From DATKDF01 sp963752045 (lineage in GTDB: Bacteria > Acidobacteriota > Vicinamibacteria > Vicinamibacterales > SCN-69-37), in NCBI GenBank assembly GCA_963752045.1, contig CAVVWN010000014.1, forward strand, positions 868,001 to 932,000: a DNA stretch of 64,000 nt, read 5' to 3'. Under the pieces are notes generated by a model. It made no database searches and had not been told where the DNA came from. It saw nothing but the letters and a program-made list of their open reading frames with translations. The translations under genes and the position numbers were made by a program. How positions within the stretch are numbered: the stretch's first letter is position 1; each line of letters begins with the position of its first letter. Below are positions 17,843 to 26,931 of the stretch, piece after piece.

Positions 17843-19492
17843 TCATTGCCTTTCCCGTTTCTGTTTCTCGACCATGGCAGCGACGTCAGCCAGCAGCTGC
17901 TTCGAGTCGTACACGATGCCGTCCTTGATCGTGTACTTGACGCCACCCACGCGCCCGGCGACGCCGCTCTGGTCGTCGAGCCGCACGGCGCCCGTGCCGT
18001 ACAGCACCTTGAAGTTCTGGAGCGGGTTCTGGTCGATGAGGACCATGTCGGCCAGAAGGCCCGGCTTGATGACGCCGAACTCGATGGGCAGGTTCTTCGG
18101 CTCGTGGAGCGTCAGGGCGCCGTTCATGGTTGCGGCCTGGATCACTTCGAGCGGATGGAAGCCGGCCTCCTGCAGCATTTCGAGCTCGAGGATGTAGCCG
18201 AAGCCGTACGTCTGGTAGATGAAGCCGGAGTCCGACCCGGTCGTCACGCGGCCGCCCATCTTCTTGTAGTCGTTCATGAGCTGGAACCACACCTGATAGA
18301 AGTTGCGCCAGGCGATCTCGTCTTCGGTGGTCCAGTCGTACCAGTACGCGCCATGGCTCTCGCGGCTGGGCGCGTAGAAGTCCATGAGCGACGGCAGGGT
18401 GTACCGTTCGTGCCAGTCCGCGTTGCGGGCGCGCATGACGTCACGGCCCGCTGAGTAGATCGTCATCGTCGGGTCGAACGTCGTGCCGAGCTTCCTGTGC
18501 TCGGCGAGGTACGCCTTCCATTCCGGGCTGCCTTGCGGGTAGATCTTGTCCCACAGCCGCGCGACCTGGCCGAAACGCCGCTGTTCGTCGTTGTAATTCA
18601 TGTCCACGGGCCAGGGTTGGACCACGTAGTCCTTGAGCAGCGACTCGAAGTGCCCGTAGAAATGTGTCACCGTCCCGAGCCCCAGGCGGGCGGCGTCGAT
18701 CGCGTTCATCTGCGCGACACCGTTCTGAGCCAGATGGGCGGTCGAGCCGAGCCCGAGCTTCTTTGCCTCGTCGAGGAGCGCGGCCATCACCAGCGGCTCG
18801 TGCGATCCGAGCTTCAGGCCGTCGATCTCGTTGGCGTGCTGGCGGACCCACGCGCGCGCGGCCTCGGGCGAGCTCGTGTCGCCGGGGCGCTGGTAGTTGA
18901 AGATACGCGGCGCGACGATCTCGTTCTTCGCGCTGCGGGCCTGCTCGCTGACGGTGAACGCCTGAGGAGCAAGCGAGACGCCGCGCACGGTGGTCACGCC
19001 GTGCGCGAGCCAGAGCTTGTAGGCGTACTCGGCTTCGGCGTTCTTTGGCGGTCCGCCGGCGTGCACGTGCAGGTCGACGAACCCGGGCAGCAGGAACATG
19101 CCCGTGCCGTCGATCACGTGGTCCGCGTTCGGCGGAGCGCCACCCTGGCGCCGCGGCACGCCGGGCGTCCCGGCACCCTGCACGCGTGCGATGCGGTTGT
19201 TCTCGACCCAGACGTTCATCGGGCCGAAGGGCGGGCCGCCCGTGCCATCGATGACCATGACGTTGGTGATGACCATCGACGCAAACGGGCCGAGGCCTTC
19301 GCCCTGGCGGCGCGCCGACGCCGGAATGATGCCGCCGGGCTGGCCGCCCTGGCGGCCGCGGCCCTGCGCCTGAAGTTCCGCCGGTGCCGCGGCTCGAGCC
19401 TCGATTGCCGGCAGCCCCTGCACTCCACCACCGAGCAGCGCGCCGGCGACCGCGCTCGCCGCGGCCAGCATCGAAAGTCGTCGTCCTGTCAT
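17843..19492 (-). CDS. Secreted amidohydrolase (imidazolonepropionase-like)
   Basis: 549 residues from the ATG at 19492, preceded by GGAGG; a GTG at 19504 is the weaker alternative. A signal sequence (LAAASAVAGALLGGGVQG) is followed by a small Q/G/R-rich segment, then VMVIDGTGGPPFGPMNVWV, the amidohydrolase opening, and GFVDLHVHAGG with the first two metal-binding histidines. Later parts contain GSTAHLAQ, a likely metal histidine region, and GLLADMVLIDQNPL near the C-terminus. Likely a metal-dependent hydrolase of cyclic amides or dipeptides outside the cytoplasm. It is divergent from the peroxiredoxin gene across a 148-base gap that should hold both promoters. Confidence 0.85.
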   Translation of the reverse strand: MTGRRLSMLAAASAVAGALLGGGVQGLPAIEARAAAPAELQAQGRGRQGGQPGGIIPASARRQGEGLGPFASMVITNVMVIDGTGGPPFGPMNVWVENNRIARVQGAGTPGVPRRQGGAPPNADHVIDGTGMFLLPGFVDLHVHAGGPPKNAEAEYAYKLWLAHGVTTVRGVSLAPQAFTVSEQARSAKNEIVAPRIFNYQRPGDTSSPEAARAWVRQHANEIDGLKLGSHEPLVMAALLDEAKKLGLGSTAHLAQNGVAQMNAIDAARLGLGTVTHFYGHFESLLKDYVVQPWPVDMNYNDEQRRFGQVARLWDKIYPQGSPEWKAYLAEHRKLGTTFDPTMTIYSAGRDVMRARNADWHERYTLPSLMDFYAPSRESHGAYWYDWTTEDEIAWRNFYQVWFQLMNDYKKMGGRVTTGSDSGFIYQTYGFGYILELEMLQEAGFHPLEVIQAATMNGALTLHEPKNLPIEFGVIKPGLLADMVLIDQNPLQNFKVLYGTGAVRLDDQSGVAGRVGGVKYTIKDGIVYDSKQLLADVAAMVEKQKRERQ

Positions 19493-19640
19493 CTTGGCCT
19501 CCACGGGGCCGAATTATAGGCGCGTTTGCGCCAACTGACCCGGAATTGGATACGATGACGTGATTCCCGCGGGGCTGTCGCCACCACCTGGATGCAGGTG
19601 TCCGACGAGCCGCGCGGAGCGCGGAAAACAGGAGGTTCAC

Positions 19641-20300
19641 ATGCAGTTGAAACTGGGTGATGTCGCGCCGGACTTCGAGGCGGAGACCACCGAAGGACGC
19701 ATCCGTTTTCACGAATGGCTCGGAGACTCGTGGGGCGTGCTGTTCTCGCACCCGAAGGACTTCACGCCGGTCTGCACGACCGAGCTCGGCTACATGGCAC
19801 GCATCAAGCCGGAGTTCGACAAGCGCAACGTCAAGGTGATCGGGCTCAGCGTGGATCCGGTGGCCAACCACGGCAAGTGGGCGCAGGACATCAAGGAGAC
19901 GCAGGGCTTCGCGCCGAACTACCCGATGATCGGCGACACGGACCTCGCCGTCTCGAAGCTCTACGGGATGCTGCCGAACGAGGCGGGCGATTCGTGCGAC
20001 GGCCGCACCGCCGTCGACAACCAGACCGTTCGTAACGTGTTCGTGATCGGGCCGGACAAGAAGGTCAAGCTCATCATCGTGTATCCAATGTCGACCGGCA
20101 GGAACTTCGACGAGGTGCTGCGCGTCATCGACTCGATGCAGCTCACGGCGAAGCACCGGGTCGCGACGCCCGTGAACTGGCAGCCGGGCAGCGACGTCAT
20201 CATCCTGCCCGCCGTCTCCGATGACGAGGCCAGGGCGAAGTACCCGGCCGGCTGGAAGAGTCCGAAGCCCTACCTGCGGATCGTGCCGCAACCCAAGTAA
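19641..20300 (+). CDS. 1-Cys peroxiredoxin (Prx6 type)
   Basis: 219 residues. The peroxidatic cysteine is Cys45 in FTPVCTTELG. HPKDFTPVC, GLSVDPVANHGKW and the long C-terminal region (VATPVNWQPGSDVIILP) are typical of the Prx6/1-Cys subfamily. It reduces hydrogen peroxide and organic hydroperoxides in the cytoplasm. The ATG at 19641 has AGGAGG eight bases upstream, so the longer in-frame reading is rejected. The gene stands alone and is followed by a terminator-like stem-loop. Confidence 0.93.
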   Translation: MQLKLGDVAPDFEAETTEGRIRFHEWLGDSWGVLFSHPKDFTPVCTTELGYMARIKPEFDKRNVKVIGLSVDPVANHGKWAQDIKETQGFAPNYPMIGDTDLAVSKLYGMLPNEAGDSCDGRTAVDNQTVRNVFVIGPDKKVKLIIVYPMSTGRNFDEVLRVIDSMQLTAKHRVATPVNWQPGSDVIILPAVSDDEARAKYPAGWKSPKPYLRIVPQPK

Positions 20301-20311
20301 TGCCGCGGTGC

Positions 20312-20333
20312 CAGGGCTTGAACTTGAGCCCTG
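20312..20333 (+). terminator. Stem-loop after peroxiredoxin
   Basis: CAGGGCT pairs with AGCCCTG around an 8-base loop, 11 bases after the peroxiredoxin stop. There is no following T-run, so it is only a candidate terminator or mRNA 3' stabiliser. Confidence 0.4.
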
Positions 20334-20346
20334 ACTCCGCATCCCT

Positions 20347-20433
20347 AGAGGGACGGGTCTCGCTTGCGCGAGCAAGACCCGTCCCTCTCCTGTGCACCGG
20401 GTCTCGCTTGCGCGAGCAAGACCCGTCCCTCTC
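20347..20433. repeat. Two tandem copies of a hairpin-forming extragenic repeat
   Basis: Two direct copies about 44 bases apart share CGGGTCTCGCTTGCGCGAGC followed by AAGACCCGTCCCTCTCC. Each copy is itself a near-perfect palindrome: in the first, AGAGGGACGGGTCT (20347-20360) pairs with AGACCCGTCCCTCT (20375-20388), with one C/A mismatch further in towards the loop. The second copy has the hairpin core at 20398-20425. This is the layout of REP/BIME-like intergenic elements. It lies between the peroxiredoxin gene and the DUF6526 gene, in a 188-base gap without another gene. Confidence 0.88.
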
Positions 20434-20488
20434 CAGTGCGCTCCGCCACGCTATGATGACCTTCGAGTACGGACAGCGGAGGGCATCG

Positions 20489-20926
20489 ATGGCGAAGGCA
20501 GCGCAGAGCTACAGCAATCACGGCAAGGTCATTCCGGGTTACCACGGTTTCGTGTTCTTCACGTTTGCAGCGAATCTGTTCTGGGCCCTCTGGCGGTTCT
20601 ACCAGGCGCCAGCCTTCGAGAGCGGGCTCACGCTCGTCATGGCCGTCGCGCTCATCGTGTTCTTCTTCTATGCGCGCGTGTTCGCGCTCACGGTCCAGGA
20701 CCGCGTGATCCGGCTCGAGATGCGCCTCCGGCTCAAGGACGTGCTGCCGGCAGACATGCACCAGCACATTCCCGCGTTGACTGTCGATCAACTCGTCGCG
20801 TTGCGGTTTGCGTCCGATGTGGAGCTGCCGGCGCTCGTGGAGCAGGTGGTCAAGAATCGAATCGCCGACCGCAAGGCCATCAAGAAGATGGTCAAGGACT
20901 GGCAGGCCGACGACCTGCGGGCGTGA
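20489..20926 (+). CDS. DUF6526 family membrane protein
   Basis: 145 residues. The opening QSYSNHGKVIPGYHGFVFF is typical of DUF6526. Two membrane segments follow (about residues 20-40 and 48-68), then a soluble part with RVIRLEMRLRLKDVLP and IPALTVDQLVALRFASD. The ATG at 20489 has CGGAGGG at usable spacing. The stop overlaps the GTG start of the DUF5916 gene by four bases. Function unknown. Confidence 0.78.
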   Translation: MAKAAQSYSNHGKVIPGYHGFVFFTFAANLFWALWRFYQAPAFESGLTLVMAVALIVFFFYARVFALTVQDRVIRLEMRLRLKDVLPADMHQHIPALTVDQLVALRFASDVELPALVEQVVKNRIADRKAIKKMVKDWQADDLRA

Positions 20927-23058
20927 CGCTCCTTCTGCTCCTCGCTCTGCTGCCATGGACGGCTGGCGCGCAAGAGCCTGTGCCGTCGCTCGGCGCGGCC
21001 GCGCTCCCCGACGGGATGGCGATCGACGGCCGGCTCGACGAGCCGGCCTGGATGGCAGCCGCGATCATCACCGGCTTCGTCCAGACCGATCCGTCCGAGG
21101 GCGCGCCGGCGTCGTTCGACACGGTCGTCCGGGTCCTCGCCGGCCCCAAGGCGCTCGTCATCGGCATCGTCTGCGACGATGGAGAGCCGGATCGGATCGT
21201 CAGCTTCAGCGTGCGGCGGGACGCGTCGCTCAACAACGAGGACCACGTGCGCGTCGTGCTCGGACCGTTTCTCGACGAGCGATCCGGCTACGTGTTTGCC
21301 GTCAACCCGAGCGGCGCCCGCTACGACGGCATCATCGAGCCCGGCGGCGAGAGGGACTCGTCGGACTGGGACGGCATCTGGGAAGCGGCGACGGCGCGGA
21401 GCTCGTCGGGGTGGAGCGTCGAGATCCGGATTCCGATCGAGACGCTCAGTTTCAAGCCCGGTCTCTCCGAGTGGCACTTCAACGTGCAGCGCCGACTCCA
21501 ACGCAGGCAGGAGACGAGTCGTTGGGCGTTTCCGGCGCGGCAATACGAGGTGACGCAGATGAGCCGGGCCGGCGTGCTCACGGGGCTGCCGGAGTTCGAC
21601 CTTGGCCTCGGCCTGAGCATCCGCCCGGCCGTCACGTTCGGCGGCGGCATTCCCGCACCGGAGGCGTCGGTCGAGGGCGAGTTCCAGCCGAGCCTCGACG
21701 TGACACAGCGTCTCGGCTCGAACGTGCTCTCGTCGTTCACCGTCAACACGGACTTCGCCGAGACCGAGGTCGACACGCGTCGCACCAACCTCACGAGGTT
21801 CCCGCTGTTCTTTCAGGAGAAACGCAGCTTCTTCGTCGAGGGCTCGGACATCTTCGCGTTCGGGCTTGGCCTCGACGAGGACGTGGTTCCGTTCTTCAGC
21901 CGGCGCATCGGCCTGGTGCGCGGTGAGGAGGTGCCGATCATCGCCGGCGGGAAGGTCAACGGCAGGATTGGCAACACGAACCTCGGCGGCCTTGTCGTCG
22001 GCACCGCCGCCAAGGACGGCGTGGCGCCAGACGACGAGGTCATGGCCGTCGGCCGCGTGAAGCAGAACATCTGGGAGGAGTCGTGGGTCGGCGCCATCGT
22101 CACTACTGGCGATCCGATCGGTCGCGCCGGCAGCTGGCTGGCCGGAGCCGACTTCACGTACGCGACGTCGAGCTTCCGTGGCGACAAGAACCTGCTCGCC
22201 GGCGTCTGGGCGCTCGCGACCGGGCACGACGACCTGGGCGGCGACCGGTCGGCCTACGGGTTCAAGATCGACTATCCCAACGACGAGTGGGACATGTACG
22301 TCAACTACAAGCGAATCGGAAAGGACTTCGACCCGTCACTCGGCTTCGTGCCGCGACGATCGGTCCAGATTTACAACGTCGCTCTCGACAATCGCACGCG
22401 CCTGTCGCGTGGTCCGATTCAGCAGCTCTATCACGAGTTCCGGCCGTCGGTGACGACCGACCTCGGCGGGCAGTGGGAGAGCTATCGGGTCTTCATCGCG
22501 CCGGTGAACTGGCGGTTCCGAAGCGGCGACCGTTTCGAGGTCAATGCCAACCCGACCGGCGAGTACCTGGCCGAGCCCGCCGTCATCGGCGGCGTGCCGA
22601 TCGCGCCGGGCTCGTACCACTGGATGCGGTATCGCCTGGAGGTCAGCACGGCTCAGAAGCGCCGCCTGTACTCCCAGATCACCTGGTGGTTCGGCGGCTT
22701 CTACGACGGCGATCTCGACCAGTACGATGTGTCGGTCACGTGGAACCCGACGGCGCTGTTCACGCTCGAGTTCGAAGGCGAACGAAACCTCGGCACGCTC
22801 CCCGCGGGGCGGATCGACCAGACGCTTGTCGGCACGCGCCTGCGCATCAACATCTCGCCGGACCTGTCGATATCGAGTTACGTGCAGTACGACACGGTGA
22901 GCGACTCACTCGGCACCAACACGCGCCTGCGCTGGACGCTCGTGCCGCAGGCCGACCTCTTCGTGGTCTACAACCACAACGTGCAGTCGGTCCTCGACCG
23001 CTGGCAGCTCGACTCGAATCAGTTGCTCGTCAAGTTCCAGTACGCCTGGCGGCAGTAG
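20923..23058 (+). CDS. DUF5916 protein with N-terminal CBM9-like domain
   Basis: 711 residues from a GTG in a GTGA overlap with DUF6526. The signal peptide is LLLLLALLPWTAGAQ. Residues about 25-210 are a CBM9-like carbohydrate-binding fold (IDGRLDEPAWMAAA, DEPDRIVSF-like region, GWSVEIRIPIETLSF). The rest is DUF5916, an outer-membrane-like beta-barrel, with TDFAETEVDTRRTNLTRFP and FFQEKRSFFVEGSDIF as the family hallmarks. It probably sits in the outer membrane. A role in uptake or surface binding is inference. Confidence 0.87.
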   Translation: MTLLLLLALLPWTAGAQEPVPSLGAAALPDGMAIDGRLDEPAWMAAAIITGFVQTDPSEGAPASFDTVVRVLAGPKALVIGIVCDDGEPDRIVSFSVRRDASLNNEDHVRVVLGPFLDERSGYVFAVNPSGARYDGIIEPGGERDSSDWDGIWEAATARSSSGWSVEIRIPIETLSFKPGLSEWHFNVQRRLQRRQETSRWAFPARQYEVTQMSRAGVLTGLPEFDLGLGLSIRPAVTFGGGIPAPEASVEGEFQPSLDVTQRLGSNVLSSFTVNTDFAETEVDTRRTNLTRFPLFFQEKRSFFVEGSDIFAFGLGLDEDVVPFFSRRIGLVRGEEVPIIAGGKVNGRIGNTNLGGLVVGTAAKDGVAPDDEVMAVGRVKQNIWEESWVGAIVTTGDPIGRAGSWLAGADFTYATSSFRGDKNLLAGVWALATGHDDLGGDRSAYGFKIDYPNDEWDMYVNYKRIGKDFDPSLGFVPRRSVQIYNVALDNRTRLSRGPIQQLYHEFRPSVTTDLGGQWESYRVFIAPVNWRFRSGDRFEVNANPTGEYLAEPAVIGGVPIAPGSYHWMRYRLEVSTAQKRRLYSQITWWFGGFYDGDLDQYDVSVTWNPTALFTLEFEGERNLGTLPAGRIDQTLVGTRLRINISPDLSISSYVQYDTVSDSLGTNTRLRWTLVPQADLFVVYNHNVQSVLDRWQLDSNQLLVKFQYAWRQ

Positions 23059-23081
23059 GGCGGACTGAACTTCAGTCCGCC
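23059..23081. terminator. Bidirectional stem-loop between convergent genes
   Basis: GGCGGACTGAA and TTCAGTCCGCC are perfect complements around a single central C; in practice about 10 paired bases with a three-base loop. It starts right after the DUF5916 stop. It also contains the slipin stop and last codons (A-D-stop), so it can terminate transcripts from both sides. Confidence 0.6.
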
Positions 23082-23833
23082 TTGCTGCGGTCGACCACGT
23101 GCTTGAGCAGCGTCAGCATCTCCACCGGAAGCGGGAAGACGATGGTGGAGTTCTTCTCGGACGCGATCTCGGTGAGCGTCTGCAGGTAGCGCAGCGTGAT
23201 CGCCACCGGCTGCGTGGAGATGACGCCGGCGGCCTGCGCCAGCTTCTCCGACGCTTCGAGCTCGCCTGCCGCGTGGATGATCTTGGCGCGCTTTTCTCGC
23301 TCGGCCTCCGCCTGTCGCGCCATCGCGCGCTGCATGTCGGGTGGCAGGTCCACGTGCTTGACCTCCACCGACGAGACCTTGATGCCCCACGTGTCGGTCT
23401 GCTCGTCGAGGATGTGCTGCAGTTGCTGGTTGAGGCGCTCGCGCTGCGACAGCAGGTCGTCGAGCTCCACCTGGCCCAGCACGCTCCGCAGCGTCGTCTG
23501 CGCAAGCTGAGAGGTGGCGTAGTTGAAGTCTTCCACCTCGACGATGGCGCGGCGCGGATCCATGACCCGGAAGTAGATGACCGCGTTCACCTTCACCGAC
23601 ACGTTGTCGCGCGTGATCACGTCCTGGGGCGGCACGTCGTGCACCACGGTGCGCAGGCTGACGCGCACCATCCGGTCGATGGGCTTGAAGACCAGGATGA
23701 TGCCGGGTCCCTTGGCCGTGTCGAGGAGCTTGCCCAGCCGGAAGATCACGCCCCGTTCGTACTCGGCCAGAATCTTGATCGAGTTGACGACGTAGAGCAC
23801 CACGATGAGCAGGACGACGACGGTCGGTTCCAT
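23072..23833 (-). CDS. Slipin (stomatin-like SPFH/band 7 protein)
   Basis: 253 residues. One N-terminal membrane segment (VVVLLIVVLYVVNSIKIL) precedes the SPFH domain, with EYERGVIFRLGKL, GPGIILVFKPIDRMVRVSL and the DVPPQDVITRDNV motif. A coiled-coil part (ERLNQQLQHILDEQT through QAEAEREKRAK) and IVFPLPVEML close the protein. Slipins form oligomeric membrane microdomain scaffolds and usually partner with NfeD, which here lies 10 bases upstream in the same operon. Confidence 0.93.
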   Translation of the reverse strand: MEPTVVVLLIVVLYVVNSIKILAEYERGVIFRLGKLLDTAKGPGIILVFKPIDRMVRVSLRTVVHDVPPQDVITRDNVSVKVNAVIYFRVMDPRRAIVEVEDFNYATSQLAQTTLRSVLGQVELDDLLSQRERLNQQLQHILDEQTDTWGIKVSSVEVKHVDLPPDMQRAMARQAEAEREKRAKIIHAAGELEASEKLAQAAGVISTQPVAITLRYLQTLTEIASEKNSTIVFPLPVEMLTLLKHVVDRSKAD

Positions 23834-23843
23834 GACGGACTCC

Positions 23844-25166
23844 TCAGAGCTTCTGCACGGTTAACGTCAGGCCTTCGACGGCGGTCACCCGGACACGCGC
23901 GCCTGCCGGGATCGGCTCGGCGGCGGCGGCGCGCCAGATCTCGCCGTGGGTCCGGACCTGGCCAGGCCGATCCGGCCCAATGGCGGCCAGCACGTCGCCA
24001 AGGGCGCCGACCATGCCGGCCGCGCCCGTGACCGCGCGCTTTCGCTGCGCGACGAGCGCCAGCCGAACGAGAAACACGCCGATGGCCGTGAAGCCCACGA
24101 TGACCGGCACGACGAACCGGAGGTCCAGCTGCAGGTCTGGTTCGGGCGCGTCGATGAGAATCATCGACCCGAGCACGAGGCTGATCACGCCGCCGACGGT
24201 CAGCATGCCGTAGCTGGTGACCTTGATCTCGAGCCCGAGCAGCAACAGTCCGAGCAGGATGAGCAGCAGGCCCGCGTAATTGACCGGCAGCATCTGCAGC
24301 GCGAAGAACGCGAGCAGCAGTGACACGCCGCCGACGATGCCCGGCAGGATGGCGCCTGGCGACCACAGCTCGATCGTCAGGCCGAGGACGCCGAGGCTCA
24401 GCAGCATGAATGCGATATTGGGATTGGCGATTGCCGAGAGCACGCGCTGGCGCTGCGTCATCTCGATCGTCGTCAGGCTCGCGCCGGCCGTCGTGAGCGT
24501 GACGTTCGTCCCGTCGAACCGCTTCACCGTGCGGCCGTCGAGTTGCTCGAGGAGCGCCGGGACGTCGGCAGCGATGACGTCGACGAGCGGAGGCGTGGCG
24601 CCAAAGGCCTCCGTTTCGGTGAATGCGCGGCTCTCGTTGACGGCAAGCGCCGAGAGCTCCACGTTTCGCCCGCGTCCGGCGGCCAGCGTGCGCACCCAGG
24701 CGGCCACGTCCTCGGCCGCCTTCTTCGTCATCGTCTCGTCCATTTCCGGCGCGCCTGGCTGGACGGGGTGTGCGGCGCCGATGTGGGTGCCCGGCGCCAT
24801 GGCGGCCACGTCGGCGGCAATCGTCAGCATGAAGCCGGCCGAGGCGGCCCGAGCGCCCGACGGCCCGACGAAGATCGCCACAGGCGTCTTCGACGCGAGC
24901 ATGCGGGTCACGATGTCACGGGTCGAATCGACGAGGCCGCCGGGCGTCCGCAGCGTGAACACCACGAGCGCCGCGCCGGCCTCGTCGGCTCGCTCCATCG
25001 TCTGGATCATGTACTCGGCCGACACGGGGTGGATGGCCGAGTCGACCTCGGCCAGGAAGATGACCGGTTGCGACTGCGACGGTACGGGTAGCGAGGCCGG
25101 GAGGATGGCTGCAGCCGGCCCGAGCGCGAGGAACGCGGCGACGAGGAGCCTCACTCCTCCAACCAT
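23844..25166 (-). CDS. NfeD/ClpP-like membrane-bound serine protease
   Basis: About 440 residues. The signal peptide is followed by a ClpP-class protease domain: LVVFTLRTPGGLVDSTRDIV, FVGPSGARAASAGFMLTIAAD with the likely catalytic Ser, and GTHIGAAHPV. Then come four or five membrane segments (MLLSLGVLGLTIELWSPGAI onward) and a C-terminal OB-fold NfeD domain (GEIWRAAAAEPIPAGARVRV). The start is either the ATG at 25166 or a GTG at 25154; the much longer open frame upstream has no signal peptide. In other bacteria NfeD cleaves the slipin partner, here the next gene. Confidence 0.9.
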   Translation of the reverse strand: MVGGVRLLVAAFLALGPAAAILPASLPVPSQSQPVIFLAEVDSAIHPVSAEYMIQTMERADEAGAALVVFTLRTPGGLVDSTRDIVTRMLASKTPVAIFVGPSGARAASAGFMLTIAADVAAMAPGTHIGAAHPVQPGAPEMDETMTKKAAEDVAAWVRTLAAGRGRNVELSALAVNESRAFTETEAFGATPPLVDVIAADVPALLEQLDGRTVKRFDGTNVTLTTAGASLTTIEMTQRQRVLSAIANPNIAFMLLSLGVLGLTIELWSPGAILPGIVGGVSLLLAFFALQMLPVNYAGLLLILLGLLLLGLEIKVTSYGMLTVGGVISLVLGSMILIDAPEPDLQLDLRFVVPVIVGFTAIGVFLVRLALVAQRKRAVTGAAGMVGALGDVLAAIGPDRPGQVRTHGEIWRAAAAEPIPAGARVRVTAVEGLTLTVQKL

Positions 25167-25207
25167 ACCCCCACAGCCGACGAGCGACAACCGAAAGCCG
25201 CGCCGAG

Positions 25208-26917
25208 CTACCGCGCCATCGATTTCAGCACCCAGCCGTCCGGGTCCAGCACGAGGGGCCCGGATGGTCTCGAGTCGAATCGGAAACGCAGAATGTCTTC
25301 GCCAGAGCCTGCCGTTGCGGCCCGACAGATGCGCCCGGGTTCCGCCCCCCAGCAAAGCTGCAACGGGACGCGGAACCGCGGCCACGCGGGCTTCTGCACC
25401 TGGCGGATCGTCACGACCATTTCGCCGGCGCCATTCTCGCCGGCAGCCCAGGTTTCCGAAGCGTCGAACACCGGGTAGCCGGGCTGGTAAAACCACTGCG
25501 TGAAGAACCACCCAAGGTCGCGGTTCGAAGCGGACTCCATGGCGGAGCGAAAGTCGTCGGTGAGCACAATCGAGCCCGCGTGCGTGCGGTAGTAGGCGCG
25601 AATGCCGCGGAAGAACGCCTCGTCACCCAGAAGGCCGCGCAGCATGTGCAGCACCCAGCCGGCCTTCTGGTAGTTGTTCCGGTTCAGGAGCCCGAACAAA
25701 TCGGTCTCGCCGGAATCGATGATCGACTTGTCGCTGACGTCGGCGTTCAGTACGGTCTGGCGGTCCTCTTCCATGAGCGCGCGAAAAGCGGCCTCGCCAT
25801 CTGCGGCTTCGAAGAACTGATTGCCGAAGTACGTCGCGAAACCCTCCGACAGCCACAAGTGATGCCAGTCTGCTTCGGTCACCGCGTCGCCGAACCACTG
25901 GTGGGCGATCTCGTGTGAGACAGTGCCTTCGATGTTTGCACCGTTGGCGATGCTGTCCTGGTCATAGAAGATCGCCGACGCGTTCTCCATGCCGCCGAAG
26001 CGCGTGGCCGACTGCACGTTGGCCAGCTTCTCGAACGGGTAGTCGCCGACCAGGTCGGTGAAGTGATCGACCATCTGCGCGGCCCGCCTGAACGACGGCA
26101 CGGCACGGTCCGCGTCTTCCGGGAACATCCACGTCGTGACCTCGATACAGCCATCCGGCCGCGGCGAGGCGGGCGCTCGACCGCAGGCGGCGAGCCCAAC
26201 GGTACGGACGTCGAAGGCGGCCGCGCCGACGACCATGTTGTAGGACGAGATTGGCTCGTCGGCCGCCCAGACCCATGTGCGGCGATCCCCAGGGGGCCCG
26301 AGGGCGTCAGCCGGCGTTGCGGTGGGACCGGAGACCAGGCGTCCGTTCGCGACGACGCGCCACGCGGCCGGTGCGTGCACCGTGAAGCGCACGGTCGCCT
26401 TGTCAGCGGGATGGTCCACGCTCGGCAGCCAGAAGCGCGTGCGATTCGGCCAGTTGTCCACGAACACCGCACGCCGGCCGTGCACGTTGTCCTTGATGAT
26501 CAACCCATCGTCTGGTGTGCCGCGATAGGCGATGTGGATTTGAACCTCCGCACCCGGCCGTGCGCGCGGCAGGGCGACGCGGACCACGCCATCCCGGTAA
26601 TCGTACGGCGTCACCTGGCTGTCCACTGTGAGCGACGTGACCTCGAGTCCAGTGAAATCGAGCGGCAGCGTGGTGCCGGGCACGGTGACGACGACGGCGA
26701 TGGAGACGCGGCCTTCGACAGTGGTCGTCCGCTCGCCGAGGCCCATTTCGATGTCGTAGTGGCGGACGTCGATGCCGGGTGCGTAAGGCCCCGGGGGCGG
26801 TGCGGCACCGGCCTTGATCGGCGCCGGTTCCTGAGCGGCGCCGGCGAACGTGACCGACGCGGCGACGAGGGCGGCGATTGCGCCGGTCCGGAAGATGGGC
26901 CTGAGCGGAGTGGGCAT
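25208..26917 (-). CDS. M1 family metallopeptidase, secreted
   Basis: 569 residues from the ATG at 26917. The signal peptide is AIAALVAASVTFAGAAQ. The exopeptidase motif is FGGMENASAIFYD and the zinc site is HEIAHQWFGD near residue 335, with LWLSEGFATYFGN providing the third ligand Glu about 19 residues later. The C-terminal part (GYPVFDASETW...) is the beta-sandwich. It is a zinc aminopeptidase of the ERAP/leukotriene-hydrolase clan working outside the cytoplasm. It is 14 bases downstream of the Uma2 gene. Confidence 0.92.
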   Translation of the reverse strand: MPTPLRPIFRTGAIAALVAASVTFAGAAQEPAPIKAGAAPPPGPYAPGIDVRHYDIEMGLGERTTTVEGRVSIAVVVTVPGTTLPLDFTGLEVTSLTVDSQVTPYDYRDGVVRVALPRARPGAEVQIHIAYRGTPDDGLIIKDNVHGRRAVFVDNWPNRTRFWLPSVDHPADKATVRFTVHAPAAWRVVANGRLVSGPTATPADALGPPGDRRTWVWAADEPISSYNMVVGAAAFDVRTVGLAACGRAPASPRPDGCIEVTTWMFPEDADRAVPSFRRAAQMVDHFTDLVGDYPFEKLANVQSATRFGGMENASAIFYDQDSIANGANIEGTVSHEIAHQWFGDAVTEADWHHLWLSEGFATYFGNQFFEAADGEAAFRALMEEDRQTVLNADVSDKSIIDSGETDLFGLLNRNNYQKAGWVLHMLRGLLGDEAFFRGIRAYYRTHAGSIVLTDDFRSAMESASNRDLGWFFTQWFYQPGYPVFDASETWAAGENGAGEMVVTIRQVQKPAWPRFRVPLQLCWGAEPGRICRAATAGSGEDILRFRFDSRPSGPLVLDPDGWVLKSMAR

Positions 26918-26931
26918 GCCGGGCCTGTGGC

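Noticed and set aside
20788..22227. 479-codon open frame on the minus strand across the DUF5916 gene
   Set aside because: No family features and strong Arg/Asp/Ala bias; it is the antisense shadow of a well-supported gene on the plus strand.
25167..25511. N-terminal extension of the NfeD protein
   Set aside because: The extension is Arg/Gly-rich with no similarity and overlaps the M1 peptidase gene on the same strand; the signal peptide begins at the chosen start.
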